Position numbers and translations under genes: made by a program
Notes under the pieces: generated by a model
Databases searched by the model: none
Seen by the model: the letters and a program-made list of their open reading frames with translations, nothing else
What the model was told of the DNA's origin: nothing
Part shown: piece after piece, positions 1-13,140 of the stretch
Layout: each line of letters opens with the position of its first letter
How positions within the stretch are numbered: position 1 is the first letter of the stretch
Assembly: GCA_038502055.1 (NCBI GenBank)
Contig: JAXRKN010000044.1
Span: 4,622,001 to 4,686,000 of the forward strand
Direction: 5' to 3'
Length of the DNA: 64,000 nt
Source of the DNA: Tanytarsus gracilentus
Taxonomy: Eukaryota > Arthropoda > Insecta > Diptera > Chironomidae

Positions 1-405
1 AAGAAAATTGAGAGAATGTAAATGAAATTTGATATTTATGAATTAAAGAGAAAATTACGAAATATTTCAATGTTTTCATAAGATTTGAAATGCTTTGAAA
101 ATTTCTAATGAATTTCTTGTTTGTTTTGAAATCTTGCAATGTTATTTTGTTTGTAAAATAAATTTCAAGGAAAATAAATATCTAGAATTGAGTTTTCAGA
201 TAAAAGCTTCAAGGGTAGACTTTAAAATTTTTAAAAGTTTTCTTAAAAAGCTTTTAAATAATTATAAAAATTAAATTTGAAATAAAACTTTGAAGCTTTT
301 CAGAAAGCTTTTTTAAAAAGTTCAATTATGCAGTTAAAAATTTAAAGTTGAAGCCTTAAATTTTTTTTAAGTGAAAGCAACTTTTTATAAAAACTTTTTT
401 CTTCT

Positions 406-2873
406 TCAGTTCGCAATTCGACTTACCACATCCTCACTTTCAACCTCACGTATCAACTCGAGCACAATGAGACGATGCATGGTATTTGTATCTTTTTCAT
501 AGCATTTTATTCCTTCTGTCATAAACAAGTCATGTCGCGAATGTACAACATAATCTCTTCCATAGTGGATATTTGGGGATAGGGAAAGTTCTTGCACAAG
601 CCAGTCACACGCGAAAGGATTTTCTGGAGAAATAAGACAAAGAACAAAATTGTGAGATGAATTTCATATTTTGGTTCAACAAGAAAAATCAAAAAATTCA
701 CTTCTGATTTTCTTTTTTAAAAACTTAAATTAAGCTTTTAGATTAAATTTGAAAAATTGTTATATTTTTTTGAATTTATTAAGTTCCAAAATTGTTTAAT
801 TTAGTTAAACTCGTTAAGATCTGAATTCGTCAAGGTTTTTTAAAATTATTGAAAGTAATTAAGATGAAAGCTTTCAATTTATTTGTTGAAAGCTCATCAA
901 AATTGTTGACTTTTCGAGTAAGCCAATGGTAAACCCTTTTAATCAACACACAAAACTTCTAATTAACCTAATTATCAGACTCACCATACAAATGCGTCTC
1001 AATATTGTCTAAAAAGGATGAATTTATGCCAGTGTAGGCATTAAATGTCAAATTCAAATAAGCAATTGAAATCGTTTCCGGCCACAGAAAGTTATCGGAC
1101 GATAAATTGTTACACGATAAATCCAAATGTTGCAGCTTCAGCTCAGTGAACACACTCGTATCGATTTGCTGCAATAAATTGTCATTTAACTTTATAGACT
1201 TAAGCAATTGCGTCGTGTCAAAGAGTTTATCTGACAAGTGAGTAATTTGATTGTTGCTGAGGTCGAGCACTTTCAGATTCGCAAAGTCGGTGAAGATTGC
1301 ACCACTGATGTGTTTTATGGCATTATGGCTGACGTTCAGTATCTAAATGGGTAAATGTGCGTGTATGATAAGATAAGCGGCCGAAGCAATAAAATGTCTG
1401 TTTGCATACCAACCTCGAGCACTTCGAGACCTTTAAACGATAAATTCGAGAAATATTCAAATTCATTGAACGATATATCGAGCGATATCAACTCTTCATT
1501 CTTCTCGAAAGTTTCATCCTTGAGCTCATGCAGTAGATTATATGACAAATTCAAGTGATGCAATCGGGGCATGTTCGAAATTAGTTCTTGATCAAATGAA
1601 GTAAGTTTGTTGTCCTAGATGTGAAAGTAGGAGAGAGAGAATTATTTTAATTAGAGAACTTTATCGTTGTCTCTTGAGACAATAGCTTTGGTTGATATTA
1701 ATTGCACACGAGTGTCTTGATTGCTTTACTTCTGGTTTCGAATAATTTTCTATTTTAGGGTCGAATATGTTTGAAAGTGATGATAATAAATTTAAAATTT
1801 TATGAAAAGTTGAAGCTTTATTAAAAAATTTTTAACTGACTTTAAAAGCTTAACGCTCTGAAAAATTCTTTACCAATATTTTAAATTTGTCCTAATCCAA
1901 GTTTATTTTTTGATTTCAAAAGCTCGCTTAAAAACTAAAAAATTATTGAAAGCTCTCTTAAAAGCTCAAAATTTAAAAACAATTCAAAGTTCAAATTTTA
2001 AACCTCTAAAACTTGAAAGCTTTTTCAAAAATTCTATCTGAGCTTTTAAAACATCTCCTAACTTTCAAACCATCCTCAAAAGCTTAAGCATCGAAGCCCT
2101 TCATGTCATTCTATTTAATACCGCTCACAGTTACATTGCATCTAATCCCATCCCGCATATTTTACCTGCAAGTGAAGTATCCTCATATGAGTCAATCCCA
2201 CAAACGATTCACTTTCAATTAATTCAATTTCATTGTTCTTCAACTCCAAATGTATGAGCTTATGAAGATGCCGGAAGGTATGCGAGTCGATCTTTTTCAG
2301 ATTATTTTTGCCCAGATTTAAGTGCTTGAGGAGTGGAATTGGACGGAAGAGTTCGTCGGGAAGTGATTGCAAATGATTTACCGCTAAATTGAGTTTCAAC
2401 AGCTTCGGGTAGCGTGTGAATGCAAATTTATGCACCTCCACAATGCCATTTCGACGTAAATCTAACGTATGAAGCGAGTCGAGATTCTGATACGACCACG
2501 ATCTAACAATTGTGATGTTATTCCGCTGGAGATTGAGGACACGCAAATCGTTGAGACCGTTGAATGCAAAGTCGCCGACACCTCGCAAATGGCTGTCAGT
2601 AATTTCTAAAATTCTCAATTTATGAAATCGAATGAACAATGCGTTTGGAAATTCCGGCAAACCGGACAAGTGGCAGATGTGTATGACAACCTCGAGTGGA
2701 TCGGCATTGAGCGTCGAGATATTTTTAATATCGTCTAAATTGCAATCCGTTAAGCTCACACTATCGTTCTCGCTTATCACATATTTTCCCATCGCCGACG
2801 TTCTTCTTGTTATCGACAACGACATACACAAAATTTGTGTCAGCAGTTGTCGAAGAAAATATTTGCACTTCAT
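406..2873 (-). CDS. Leucine-rich repeat protein with C-terminal LRR cap (four exons)
   Basis: Exons on the minus strand: 2873-2166, 1614-1414, 1342-985 and 623-406. All junctions are GT-AG and stay in frame, giving 494 residues. The start is the ATG at 2873, because an in-frame TAG lies a short way upstream. The N-terminus has a moderately hydrophobic stretch (FLRQLLTQILCMSLSI) that could be a signal peptide. About a dozen LRRs of the LxxLxLxxNxI type follow, and exon 4 begins with an LRR cap (NPFACDWL ... GIKCYE). No membrane segment is visible, so a secreted or extracellular-matrix protein involved in recognition or adhesion is plausible. That role is inferred from fold alone; I cannot assign an orthologue. 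A strong donor (GTAAGT) sits in exon 4 at 426, 21 nt before the stop, and no AATAAA is visible between 1 and 405. The true 3' end may therefore lie outside the window. Confidence 0.88.
624..984 (-). other. Intron 3 of the LRR gene
   Basis: This 361-nt AT-rich intron separates the last LRR exon from the LRR-cap exon. Its donor GTGAGT follows a split codon (phase 1) and its acceptor is TTTCTCCAG. Nothing else is recognisable in it. Confidence 0.8.
1615..2165 (-). other. Intron 1 of the LRR gene
   Basis: This 551-nt intron is in phase 0, with donor GTAAAA and acceptor TTCACATCTAG. The interior is low-complexity sequence rich in AAAGCTTTT-like words. No embedded gene is seen. Confidence 0.75.
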
Positions 2874-2910
2874 TATCCCGGCTGGTATGCACACGCTGCG
2901 ATATATAATG

Positions 2911-5900
2911 TGAATCTAGGAGAGTGATCGCGAGATGAGTCTGAGGTTGAATAAAATTGAGAGCTTTTAAAAGTTTAAAAATTTCAAAAGATTAAAAAGC
3001 TTTAATTTAATTGAAATTCTTAACTCAATTCAACTTTGATCTCAATTTATTTCTACTCAAAACGAACCAGTTAAAAGTGACACCGTTGCGCGTCTTTACT
3101 GCGTGACAGATCAAGCCCTACTCATTAGCGCATCACAAAATTGCCTTTTTTCTCTCATACTCACTCTCTGTGCACAGGCAGCTGAGGCAATTTAGATAAC
3201 AACTTTATAAAGTCATAAAAGTCTGCGCGTCGTGTCATAGGGAGGGCGAGAGATTCATTTTACAATTACTTGAGGGATTACATTCACTCACTCTCGTTGG
3301 CATACAAACAACTGCCTCTAATCTAGTTTGTAATTAACTTTTTATTTTCCATTTTGAAGTAAAATAAATATTTGCCAGCTGATGTGTCAGTTGTCTCTGT
3401 AGAATTTGAAGTTGCATGATAAACTACTTTGTTTATGAAAAAAGGTGAGGAGGAAATTAATTGAGTGGCTTTTGAACTTTTTTTGAGGGTGTCGAAATGA
3501 AGTTTTAAAATTGAAAATACGACAAAAAATTCATTTTTAAACTTTTTGTAAACACATAAAAATATTCAGCAAAAATTTGAAAATTAATAAATTTTTGCAA
3601 TTTAGATTTGCAACGCTCAATCTCAAATTCTAGAGTTAGTAAAACTTTTTTTTATAATTCATGCATCAAGAACTTCTGCTGTGTTCATTTTCGAAGCAAT
3701 GCACTTCCTAAACTTGCTTCTGCAGTATTTTAATCAAATCTAAATCTATTTGTGCTCTCAAGTCGGAAGTTTCTAAACTCAACAGCTCGACAAAAACTTT
3801 TCAAATTAATTTCGCTAAAAGCTCACCGAAAAAATGTGGGAAAATTTCACACTGCATTTGAGAATTGAGTTGAAAAAAAATTAAGCAAATGGATTTCATT
3901 ATCATTAATTGATTTTTATTAAATTGAAATAATGAAACAAAAAGTTTATTTGCATTATTGAATTTAATCCATTTTTGGGATGTGAATAATGAAAAAATTT
4001 CAATTATTAAATTTGATTTTATCATTTTTTTATGTCCATTGTGATATTTAATTAAATTTTGCTGGTATTAAAATTGAAAATTTTTGGTGAATAAATAAAA
4101 TTTATTAAAACCGTTAAATTTAAATTGAAAAAGCTGTGTTACAAAAAAGATCTTAAAAAATTTAAATATTTTAAAGATTTAAAGGAAAACAAAATCGAAA
4201 TTTAATCTTCATTTCATTCAATTTAATTTCAATCCTCAATTTAACAAAGAGCTTTTGTAAACATTTTCGATTGTCGTTTCAAAAGCTTTGTGGACTTCTT
4301 TGATGATTGTGATGTATGTAAATTCCAAGATTCTGTCAAGATCAAAAGACTCAAAATATCCAAACATTGTCTGACGTTGCACATTTTTGAATAAATGCCA
4401 GAGAAAACTTCAAAAGAAATGAATTAAGTACAAAATGTATTAAGATATAAATTTCATTTTTACTCAAATCCCTTTTTGCGGATAAAAAATATTTTCATAA
4501 AAGTAAATCGTGTCAATGAACATGTTGAAAAAATGTTGAATAACTTCTCTATTCATTCGCACCCGAAGAAGGGACTTTGCCGTAAGATGTGTGTTTGCCA
4601 GGATAAAAAGAAAGTGCTGATGCATGAATTTTCATCGTTCTTTTTTCAAAAAAAGGTCTGCAATGTGAAGGACGATACACGAATAGGAAGGAAAGAGAAT
4701 AATATTGAAAATTTATTATTACATCATCACATTCAATAGAAAATTTGCTTTTTTAAGAGTGAGTAGGATGTGAAAGCAACTTGAGAGGGTCTGAACTTAA
4801 TTTTGAGCTTTTATGAGCTTTTTGAAAAATTTATAAAAGCTTTGACATTTTTGAAAATAAAAAACTTAAAAAATAATAAAAGCTCTTAAATTTTAAAAAG
4901 CTTTCAAAAGCTCATTAAAAATAATATTTTAAAAGCTTTCACGAATATTTAAGGAGAGACATCAGTAAAAGATTTTCTCACATCTGTGTTCTTTCAATTT
5001 GTTCGTGCTTCATTGAAGATTTGGCTTTCTCAAAGTTCTAATTTTCTCTTTGCACTTTGAAACTTTTCACCCTGGAAGTTCTTTTCTTCTTTTGTGACAT
5101 TTTCTCATAAAAACATCCATGTTAAAGGTTAGAGTTCTCTTGAAGTGTGATTTATGTGCAGACACATCCGAAAGGAAACTAATTAAATAATACATTCATC
5201 TTCATTTGCATCCTTCTCGTCTTTAATCAACAAAATCAAAGCTTCAATTGGAGTTCATCTGATGGTAAAAGCTCGAGTGTGTGTATAAAATTTTATGCGA
5301 TGTACAAAACGTGCCGTCTGAGTGATTGGAAAGAACTTTTTGCCTTTCATCGAATGATTGCATCAACATTATTCTTCGGTTTCACTCACTCGAACCACAC
5401 AAACAATCATTGAATCACGTAAATCTATTAACTAACTGTCCTTTTGCAAAAGCCACAACAATTTTCATGAATATTTGATAAACACGCTTGAAAGATTTCT
5501 TTTTCTTCGATGTCGACCCTTCCTGAAAAATTTCCTTTCTTTTTTTTCTAATAGACAATCAAATTGCCAAATTGCTTGCTGAATAAAAGAATGAAAATTT
5601 TCTATCATGACTAAAATCCTTGATTTTTAAATTCATCAAAACTTTTCAATCAGATTTGAAGAAAACTTCGATTTTTTTCAAGAACAAAATTTTTATTTTA
5701 AATCACTGTCCACAATCTCAAATTCAATATACATTTTTTACTTCTTCTTGCATGTTATACGATAAGGAAAATACAAGAGAATCTTTGCACTCTTAAAAGA
5801 ATGAGCAAAATCAAATATTTGCCGAGAGAAGGAAAACTTCTGAGCATTCCTTTTCGAACGTTTTGTAGATAAAGTAAAATTTATCGCTTGAATGTAAAAC

Positions 5901-8700
5901 AATTTCTTATTTACTCATTCCTTGTAAAAATTTCCATTTTGTTGGCCATGGATGCTAAAAAAATACCATAATGTCATTGTCATTATGCCTTCGATGGTAA
6001 ACAGAAGATTTTTTTCTTTATTTAGCAACAGTAAAAAAGCGGCATTTCCGTTGAGTGCCATAAAATTTGATCCATTGACTTTCAAACATTATTATCGCCC
6101 TTCGGGTTTAATCACCCGAAAAATTACAATGTCAACAGCTTTGTTGACGTCCAGAAAAAAATCCTCTTTGCATTGTAATTTGTTATGCGATCAAGCATTT
6201 AAATTTATGTTTTTATGTTACACAAAAATGTTGCACTAGTTTCAAAATCACTTTAAGCAGGTGCTGACATGTATCGTAAAATGCACTTCAAAAATCTCTT
6301 TTTAATCCAATAAACTTTATTTCAATGTATGTTAGAAGTGGCAAAATGTGTTGCTGTCATCTCAATAAATTTTAAATATTTTTTTGAATATGAAGCATAA
6401 ATGTAAATACAAAAATAGTTGCGAGGAGATTGATTTTTAAATTAATTGTGAAAAGGTTTCAAAATTAAAATAAGTATTTTCGCATATATGCGGTATTTTA
6501 CATGCGAAAGTTGGCATGTTTTACACATAAATTTAGCTAATGATTTTAATTCAGGTTTCTCTCTCAAAATTTCAAATTAAATTTACATTTTGCGAATTAA
6601 ATTAAAAACTTTTGCTAAAAAAATAGTTTGCAAACTTTAATTTATAAGTTTGAAGCTCACCTAACAAAATGCGAAACATTTTCATGTGCTTCTATTCTTG
6701 TTATCATCTCACTCGAAACCAACCTAAACTTTCCTCTACTGTCCTCAGGCCTGCGACACATTTTAACAATGGATCGAATTTTATGTTCAAAGAGTTTTTT
6801 GCATATAAAAACTTTCACTTTAATCCTCATCAAGGTGTGTCTCATAAAATTACAAAAAACATACCCTTAGAGAATTTTCTATTCTCTCGTGAAATTACTT
6901 AAGAAGGCTAGTATGGAGTTGAAACTTTAAGAAAGAGAGACATGTGCTGTAATCTGTTTACAATTTTCTCTACGTGCAACAGAATTGAAACTTTTCCATT
7001 ATTTTTTCCTTCCCTTTTTTTCTCTCACACTCTCACAAATTCAATTCACCCATGCAGTGTTTCTGAGAGGGAATAAAGTGAGGAAAATACAAATTATATT
7101 AAATCTCAAAATATGTTACTGATGTGAAAAGACGAACAGCTAGATAGAAAAGTTCGAAAGGGATGAAGAGAAAAAAATTTCATGGACAATCACGATGTTT
7201 TCATTTTTCTATTCGAAAAAAAACTCTTCCTCTTACGTGCATCCTCTTCACTCGTAAGCATGACTATGAAATTCATGTTATCACCCTAATGTTGATGGTA
7301 AATAGTTGAAACCTCGTGGTTGTCGAGCGATATGTCCGAAGTAAGAAATTTAAATTTTTCTGCTTCTAAATTTTCACTCCAAACTTCTCATCTCTCGACA
7401 AATTTCATAGAAACGAGAGAAATATAGAAAATCCCGACTTGTGATAGTTAAGCTCATGAAATAGCAAAGATAGTTGCTTGTAATTAAAATTAATCGCTTT
7501 ATATGCTCATTTTAGTCTTCTATTGGATTAAACTGTTCAAGAGTTGTCGGTTGTGACTAAAAATTATGTTGAAAATATTTTTCTTTTATATATTCAACAT
7601 GAAAAAATATTTTTGTTTCCATATTTTATTTTTCAACGGTCCCAAATAAATATTATGTTAACAAAAGCGGAAGAAGTTGAAGGTAGAGAGTAAAAAAATT
7701 TTTAATGCTTTAAAAAGTTTTAAGATTTTTTTGAACTTTTTAAAAAAGAAATTAAAAAAATAAAATTAAAGGATTTTAAATTAATTCCATAAACTAAAGT
7801 TAAGATTTAGATTCGGTTTAGATTAAAGATTAGATCAAATATTAATTCCATAAATTAATTAAATTTTTATTTAAAATCTCATAACTCTCAACCTTCCTAC
7901 ATCAAGTAACAAATTTCTCACTCACCCTATTTGAAAATTGTAAAGAAGCTTTTCACACCTCCACACAATAATTGTCGAGAGATGTCTTTAAGAATTTGTC
8001 AAACATGCTTCGTGCTCTCGAGCACATTTTTATGCGATTTTAAGTCCTTTATGTTTACTTTTCTACCTTCTTTCTTCAACCATCTAAAGCGATTCTGAAG
8101 TGTTTTATTCTTAACGCTCCTACAGCAATTCTTCTTACTCTCACGTTCTTTCGTGTCCTTTTTGCACTCTCTTCAATGAAAGAGCTGTCGACTTACGAGG
8201 AAATGTTCATAAAATGGCTTTTTAATGCGATGTCAGGAGTGAAAATTAGCTTTTTGAATTTAGAAAACATAAATTTTAATTTACCTTTTTACGTCAGCAA
8301 TTATGAAGTGTTCTGAGTAGGATTAAGGAAAATTTTATTGAGTTTATTGTTAAAAATATAAAAATCTTGAGTATTGATGTCAATGGGTAATTAAGTTAAG
8401 TTGTAAATCAGGGGATGGGACACTTTTTACTTAATTGTTTATTTTTTAAATTATTTATTATTTTTATTGTTTAGTTTAAATGAATTTATAAACCTAAAAA
8501 AAATTGATTCATTTTTAAGTCGAGTTCCACTTTGTAAAAATTTAAACTCGACGAATTTAAATATTTTAAATTTGAAATTCTAAAATCGCAGTGAACAAAA
8601 TCCATCGAACCGAACATTCTCGATAAAGCTCTTTTAATTAAAAACCCACCCGGTGTTGAGGGGAAAAAAATATCGCCGGCAGGATACAATTTTTCATAGT
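2911..8700. other. Gene-less AT-rich stretch upstream of the LRR gene
   Basis: I find no exon with recognisable protein similarity on either strand. The first 400 bases (about 3,060-3,320) are less AT-rich and may hold promoter or enhancer sequence for the LRR gene, but no core motif is convincing. Low-complexity AAAGCTTTT-rich patches occur at about 4,790-4,950. The hairpin cluster at 6,101-6,181 is listed separately. Confidence 0.5.
6101..6181. repeat. Cluster of nested inverted repeats
   Basis: Three perfect stems lie within 81 bases. The first pairs TTCGGGT (6101-6107) with ACCCGAA (6114-6120) over a 6-nt loop. The second is an outer 11-bp stem, AAATTACAATG (6121-6131) with CATTGTAATTT (6171-6181). 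The third lies inside the second: GTCAAC (6131-6136) with GTTGAC (6143-6148) over AGCTTT. It could be a structured RNA, a small foldback element or chance in AT-rich DNA. The GC content of stems one and three makes chance less likely. No known RNA family is recognised. Confidence 0.5.
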
Positions 8701-9115
8701 TACTGTCAGTCCTCGCTTTCCCGTCACACTCTCATTTAAGGGCATTCAATTCAAAGCACGTTTGCCGCTGAAAATCAACAACAAAAAGCACAATGAAAAG
8801 ATTAATATAGAGCGACGGCCTTTCATCACCTGATCCCCACCATTTTGCTTTCGAAAGCTTAAAATTTAAATTTTCTTTTCACTCTCGCTCGTCGCCGCGT
8901 AAAGGCCGCCAGACTTGAGAGCGAAAACTGCGAAATAATTAACGGTAATTAATATTTATTGCGTTTTTAATTCTTCACTCCTGGAAGTTCACGCTCGACC
9001 GACCGAACAGTTCGGCCGACAAGTTCTCTCGCGAAATTATTGTTGTTGAGCACACAATGATTGCGGCATGGCGAGAGGAAAGTTAACGGGAACGCACATG
9101 TACACACAACAGGAT
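8701..9115. promoter_or_regulatory. GC-richer island in the desert, candidate cis-regulatory module
   Basis: About 400 bases are clearly richer in GC and CpG than the flanks. They contain the near-palindrome CCGAACAGTTCGG around 9,004-9,016 and a run of homeodomain-type TAATTA/TTAAT sites around 8,935-8,972. No long open frame or splice-bounded exon fits. An enhancer or promoter is a reasonable reading, but it rests on composition and short words only. Confidence 0.3.
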
Positions 9116-12100
9116 GAAGTGTGAAATTATGCTGCTGCCATTTCGATTCGAATATTTTAAATATTCATTATCTCAGCCAACAACTAATTTCCCTCTCCCT
9201 TCGCTTCGAAAAATGTGTGTTCTAAAAGTTATGATCTGCATGTTGTTTGGATCTAGGCGACACTCGCTAATTTTCGCATTTTCTAAAATTTATATTTTGT
9301 GTACACAACGCGAAAATTGGAAAAATGGCTGCGACGCGATAAAATTTATGACTGATGAGAGATTGCATGCAACACACTCGCGACAGTCTATAGAGAAGTT
9401 TAATGAGGAGAGAAAAGTTTGTAAAAATGCAGCAATTAAAAATTGTTTGGTGTAATTAAATGGCGAAAGTTTCTGCACTTACATGGCAAGTATCGCTTCC
9501 GATAAAACAATTAAAAAAGTTGAGAAGAAATAAAAAGTTGTAAAGAAAAAAGTCAAGTTTGAAATTTTCAATGGCTTCAACTTGGAAAACAAAATTCTGA
9601 AGAAGTAATAGAAGAAACTTAATGTCGAGCAATAATTTTTTGAGAAGCTTTAATATAATTTTATAGGCGGAGTAAGATTTTTCAAAAACATTAAAAAATA
9701 TATTTTCAAATTTAAAATTCAATTCTCTATCCATTTCCTTTTTTTATTTCAAAAGGCCATTTTAAAAATAATGTTCAATGTTAGCAAATAAAAAAATAAA
9801 AAAACGACAATAAAATTTATTTTTCAAGTCAGCTCAATTGAGTTCCAAGAGAGCATCATTTTCTCTTCATAAGTTTCTTCACTGCACAGAAAATGAACCG
9901 TTTGCCATAAATACTATTGATTTTTTAATTGCATTCTGTCTCTCTCGATGTGCTGCATTTCGGGGGTAATTGCCATTTTTAAAGCTCGACGTCTCTCGAA
10001 TTTGATATTCCTTAAAAAATTTCTACTGCAATTTCTGAGTAAGCAGATATGAGAGAAAAGTTTGCGGCAAAAATAAAGTTGACAGTTTGGCAATGCATTA
10101 GACGAAAATTGCTTTCATCATTACACTTTGCTCGTTTTTATGCGAATCTTAATCGAGAGGAAAAAAATAACAAATTTAATGAATTCCCCCACGTGTCTCG
10201 GTTAGCCCCAAATGATTTTTTTGTTATGATAAGCTTTACTGTGTTTACATATGCTGAGAAAAAAAATTTGGAAATGACAAAGGTCGACACGTGTATGTTA
10301 GAGAAATGAGATGGAAAGAAGAGCTTGAAGATATTATTTGCGAAAAATAATTTTTGCTTAATTCAACCAACGTGGTATGGGTGAATTATGCTTCGAAATC
10401 TTTGTAGAGTTCTTTGAGAAACCCACGACAGTTGAGAAACGTCTTGATTAAACATCTCAAAGTTTATTTTGAACCTCTCAAAAAAGTTTTTAATTATCAG
10501 TCTCAGTTTCAATGTTGACAATCACGGTTTCGATTGCTTGAGAGCTTTTCCGACTCTGCTATTTGACTTGTTTATGAAATAGCTCATAATTAGGTTGAAC
10601 ATTGCCAAATTACATCATCATGGATTTTTTCCGCCTTACTCAGCATCTGCCAGCGACTGCTGTGTCGTATTTACAAAGAATCCTCTTAAAATGTCGTGAC
10701 AACGATCGTTAAAACTTTCAATAGCTGAGTGCGAAAGGAGAGACGGAAAAAGTTTTCATTACCCCTCAAAATTGCTGGCAATTTAAGCGAAATATTTTGC
10801 GGAATTAATTTTAATTTTTGTCACCGCTTGTTCCTCTCTCTCAACTCGTTTTTCGATACTTTCGCATAATTTCTTTGAAACTCATCTAAATTTTCCTGAT
10901 GCGTGTTGGAGGAAAAAATTTAAACTTTTCATTCAATCTGAAAAAAAAGTTTTTCACAGAAATAATTAAAAATATTTTGCTTACTCACTTTAGGAAAAAA
11001 GCAGGTGCTGAGGTGCAAAAAAACATCAAAGAGAAAACTAAAAATTAATTAAATGCTTCAAAGGTGGAAAATTGTTTTCTCCTCTGAAAAGTTTTTTGGA
11101 AGAGATAATTTAAAGATTTTTGAGAAAGTTTAAATTTTAAATTAGTTTCAACTTTAATCAGTAGATTTATTTTAAATCTTTAGATTTAAATTTAAATCCG
11201 TTAAAACTTGAGTTAGATTTGATCAAGATATAATTTTAAAACTCAAAAACAAAATCACAAAAGTTTTCATCCCTTGTTGACCTTTCCCTTAAAAATTCAA
11301 TATAAAAGATTTTTTCTTTTTCAGCTTTAATTAAATAATTTTAATGAAAACCTCGGATCTTGTGATATTGAGGCGAGAGAGCAAAATTCTCTCGTAGGGG
11401 TTGATGGAATCTATCTATTACACAATTAACAAAAAAGATATTTTCCAGATGACGCCCTTCGAGTGAAATTCCACTTGACAACTTTTTTCTCACGCTTTTT
11501 TTCCAGATTTTTATCGAGCGCAAGGAGCGAAAAAGATGACACCGAAATTTTCATTCACGCTAATTGCATAATTCTCTTCCATCATAAGCGGCTCACATTT
11601 ACGGCAACAGCTAATTACTTTCGTCTTAAAATCTTTCTCGTTTCCTTCTCGAGGCTTATGAGATGCCAGAGAGCAATAAAAAGTCTGATAGCATGTTGAG
11701 ATTGGAGAAGGATAAAAAAATTCACCGAGCTTCATCTTATCGTCGTCATCATCACCGTTTTCATGGTGAAAACTGAGCAGGAATTAGCGCCAAGATAATT
11801 GCAACATTTCTGCACTTGAGAATTTTAAATGGTAGAATCGAGTGCAAATGAGGCAAGTTGAGATTTATTTTAAGCTTTTAAAGTTTGAGAATAAAATGCA
11901 AAAAAAGAAATTGCTACAAAAAATTCATAAAAAAATTTAAAGCTTTTTATGAGCTTTTGTAAGTTTTTCTGCAAAATTTAAAAAAAATAAAAATTGCTAC
12001 AAAATATTTTTAAAAACAATTCAAATCATAAAAGCTTTTATGCTAAATTTTTTTAAAAATTAAAAGCTTTTCAGAGCTTTTATGCTAAATTTCAACTCAG

Positions 12101-13025
12101 AGCCTACAAATGTTCACCCTTAAAAAGAAAGGATGGAAATAAAATATGCTTTGGGGTAAAAATTTCTCGCTCCCTCTTTTTTAAATGTGCATCAAAATGA
12201 TAATGGATGTAAAAGCTCATTTTCAGCGCATAATAGGAAAATCTTCTTCTTGTCTGACGATGAGAAAAATTTGCATTTTCATTGCCACATTGCACAGCGA
12301 CGACAATTCTTTTTCTCGCAGTCTCATTTACAGCTCGAAAGACGAAGCGGAGATTATGAATTCAAAAAAGAACATTTAATTTGATTAAAAGCTCTTCTTT
12401 CACTCGAATCTCATCCATTCTCCTGCAGTGTGGACACACAGCGATGAACAGAAGAGAAAATTTTTTAATTATAGTAATTTGTTATTAGCTCCCTCACTCA
12501 GCTCTCAATTTAAGTCGGTGCTTTTTTGTAAAATTAGCTCTTTTAAAGCTAACAAAAACATCTTTTCGTCTCATGTTGATCAAAATTAATTTCAAATTTA
12601 ATTTTACAACCTCAAAGAAAGAAAAGAGCGAGACAGCATAAAGCTGAAGTTCGTCATATTTTTTTTTATTGCTGCACGTCGAGACATGCTGTGAACTCAA
12701 TTAGAGATCGCAAAAAATTGCCATGAAAATAATAGACAATAAATTTTGTCTTGATGAAACATTAAATGCAAAAAAATGAGATAAGAAAAAATTGAAAAAA
12801 TTATTGATGAAAATGAGAGTTTAAAATTGTTTGAAGAAAATTAAAGTTGAGAAAAATTAATTTATATTTTCGATATTTTTTGCAGAAAATTTAAAAATTG
12901 ATTTTTGATTTTAAAAACTTTAAAAAATTATTTTCTGATTTTTTTCTGTACAAAATCAAAAATTAAGCTTTAATAATTTAATTTGGCATCGATTGAAAAC
13001 TCTAACATGATATATTATGGTTATA
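9116..13025. other. Gene-less AT-rich stretch
   Basis: Open frames of 60-113 codons occur on both strands. They show no family motif, no biased codon use and no consistent splice structure. Short AAAGCTTTT-rich low-complexity patches occur at about 11,870-12,090. Confidence 0.5.
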
Positions 13026-13057
13026 TTTTTTTTTTTTTTTATAAAAAAAATTAAAAT

Positions 13058-13124
<67 letters not shown>
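13026..13124. repeat. Poly-T/poly-A foldback tract
   Basis: A T15 run (13026-13040) is followed by mixed A/T and then an uninterrupted A60 run (13065-13124). The T and A runs can pair with each other. The A60 could be the tail of a retrocopy on the plus strand, but no transcript-like body precedes it. Exact length is unreliable because homopolymers are error-prone in assemblies. Confidence 0.85.
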
Positions 13125-13126
<2 letters not shown>

Positions 13127-13140
13127 ATAAAAAAATAAAA

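Noticed and set aside
2901..2910. TATATA-like sequence upstream of the LRR start
   Set aside because: It lies only about 28 nt before the ATG, so it would leave almost no 5' UTR; probably chance in AT-rich DNA.
5952..6239. 95-codon plus-strand open frame
   Set aside because: It has no family motif, unbiased codons and overlaps the hairpin cluster; it looks like a chance frame.
9114..9455. 113-codon plus-strand open frame
   Set aside because: The longest frame of the desert, but it has no domain, no convincing splice partners and a random-looking composition.
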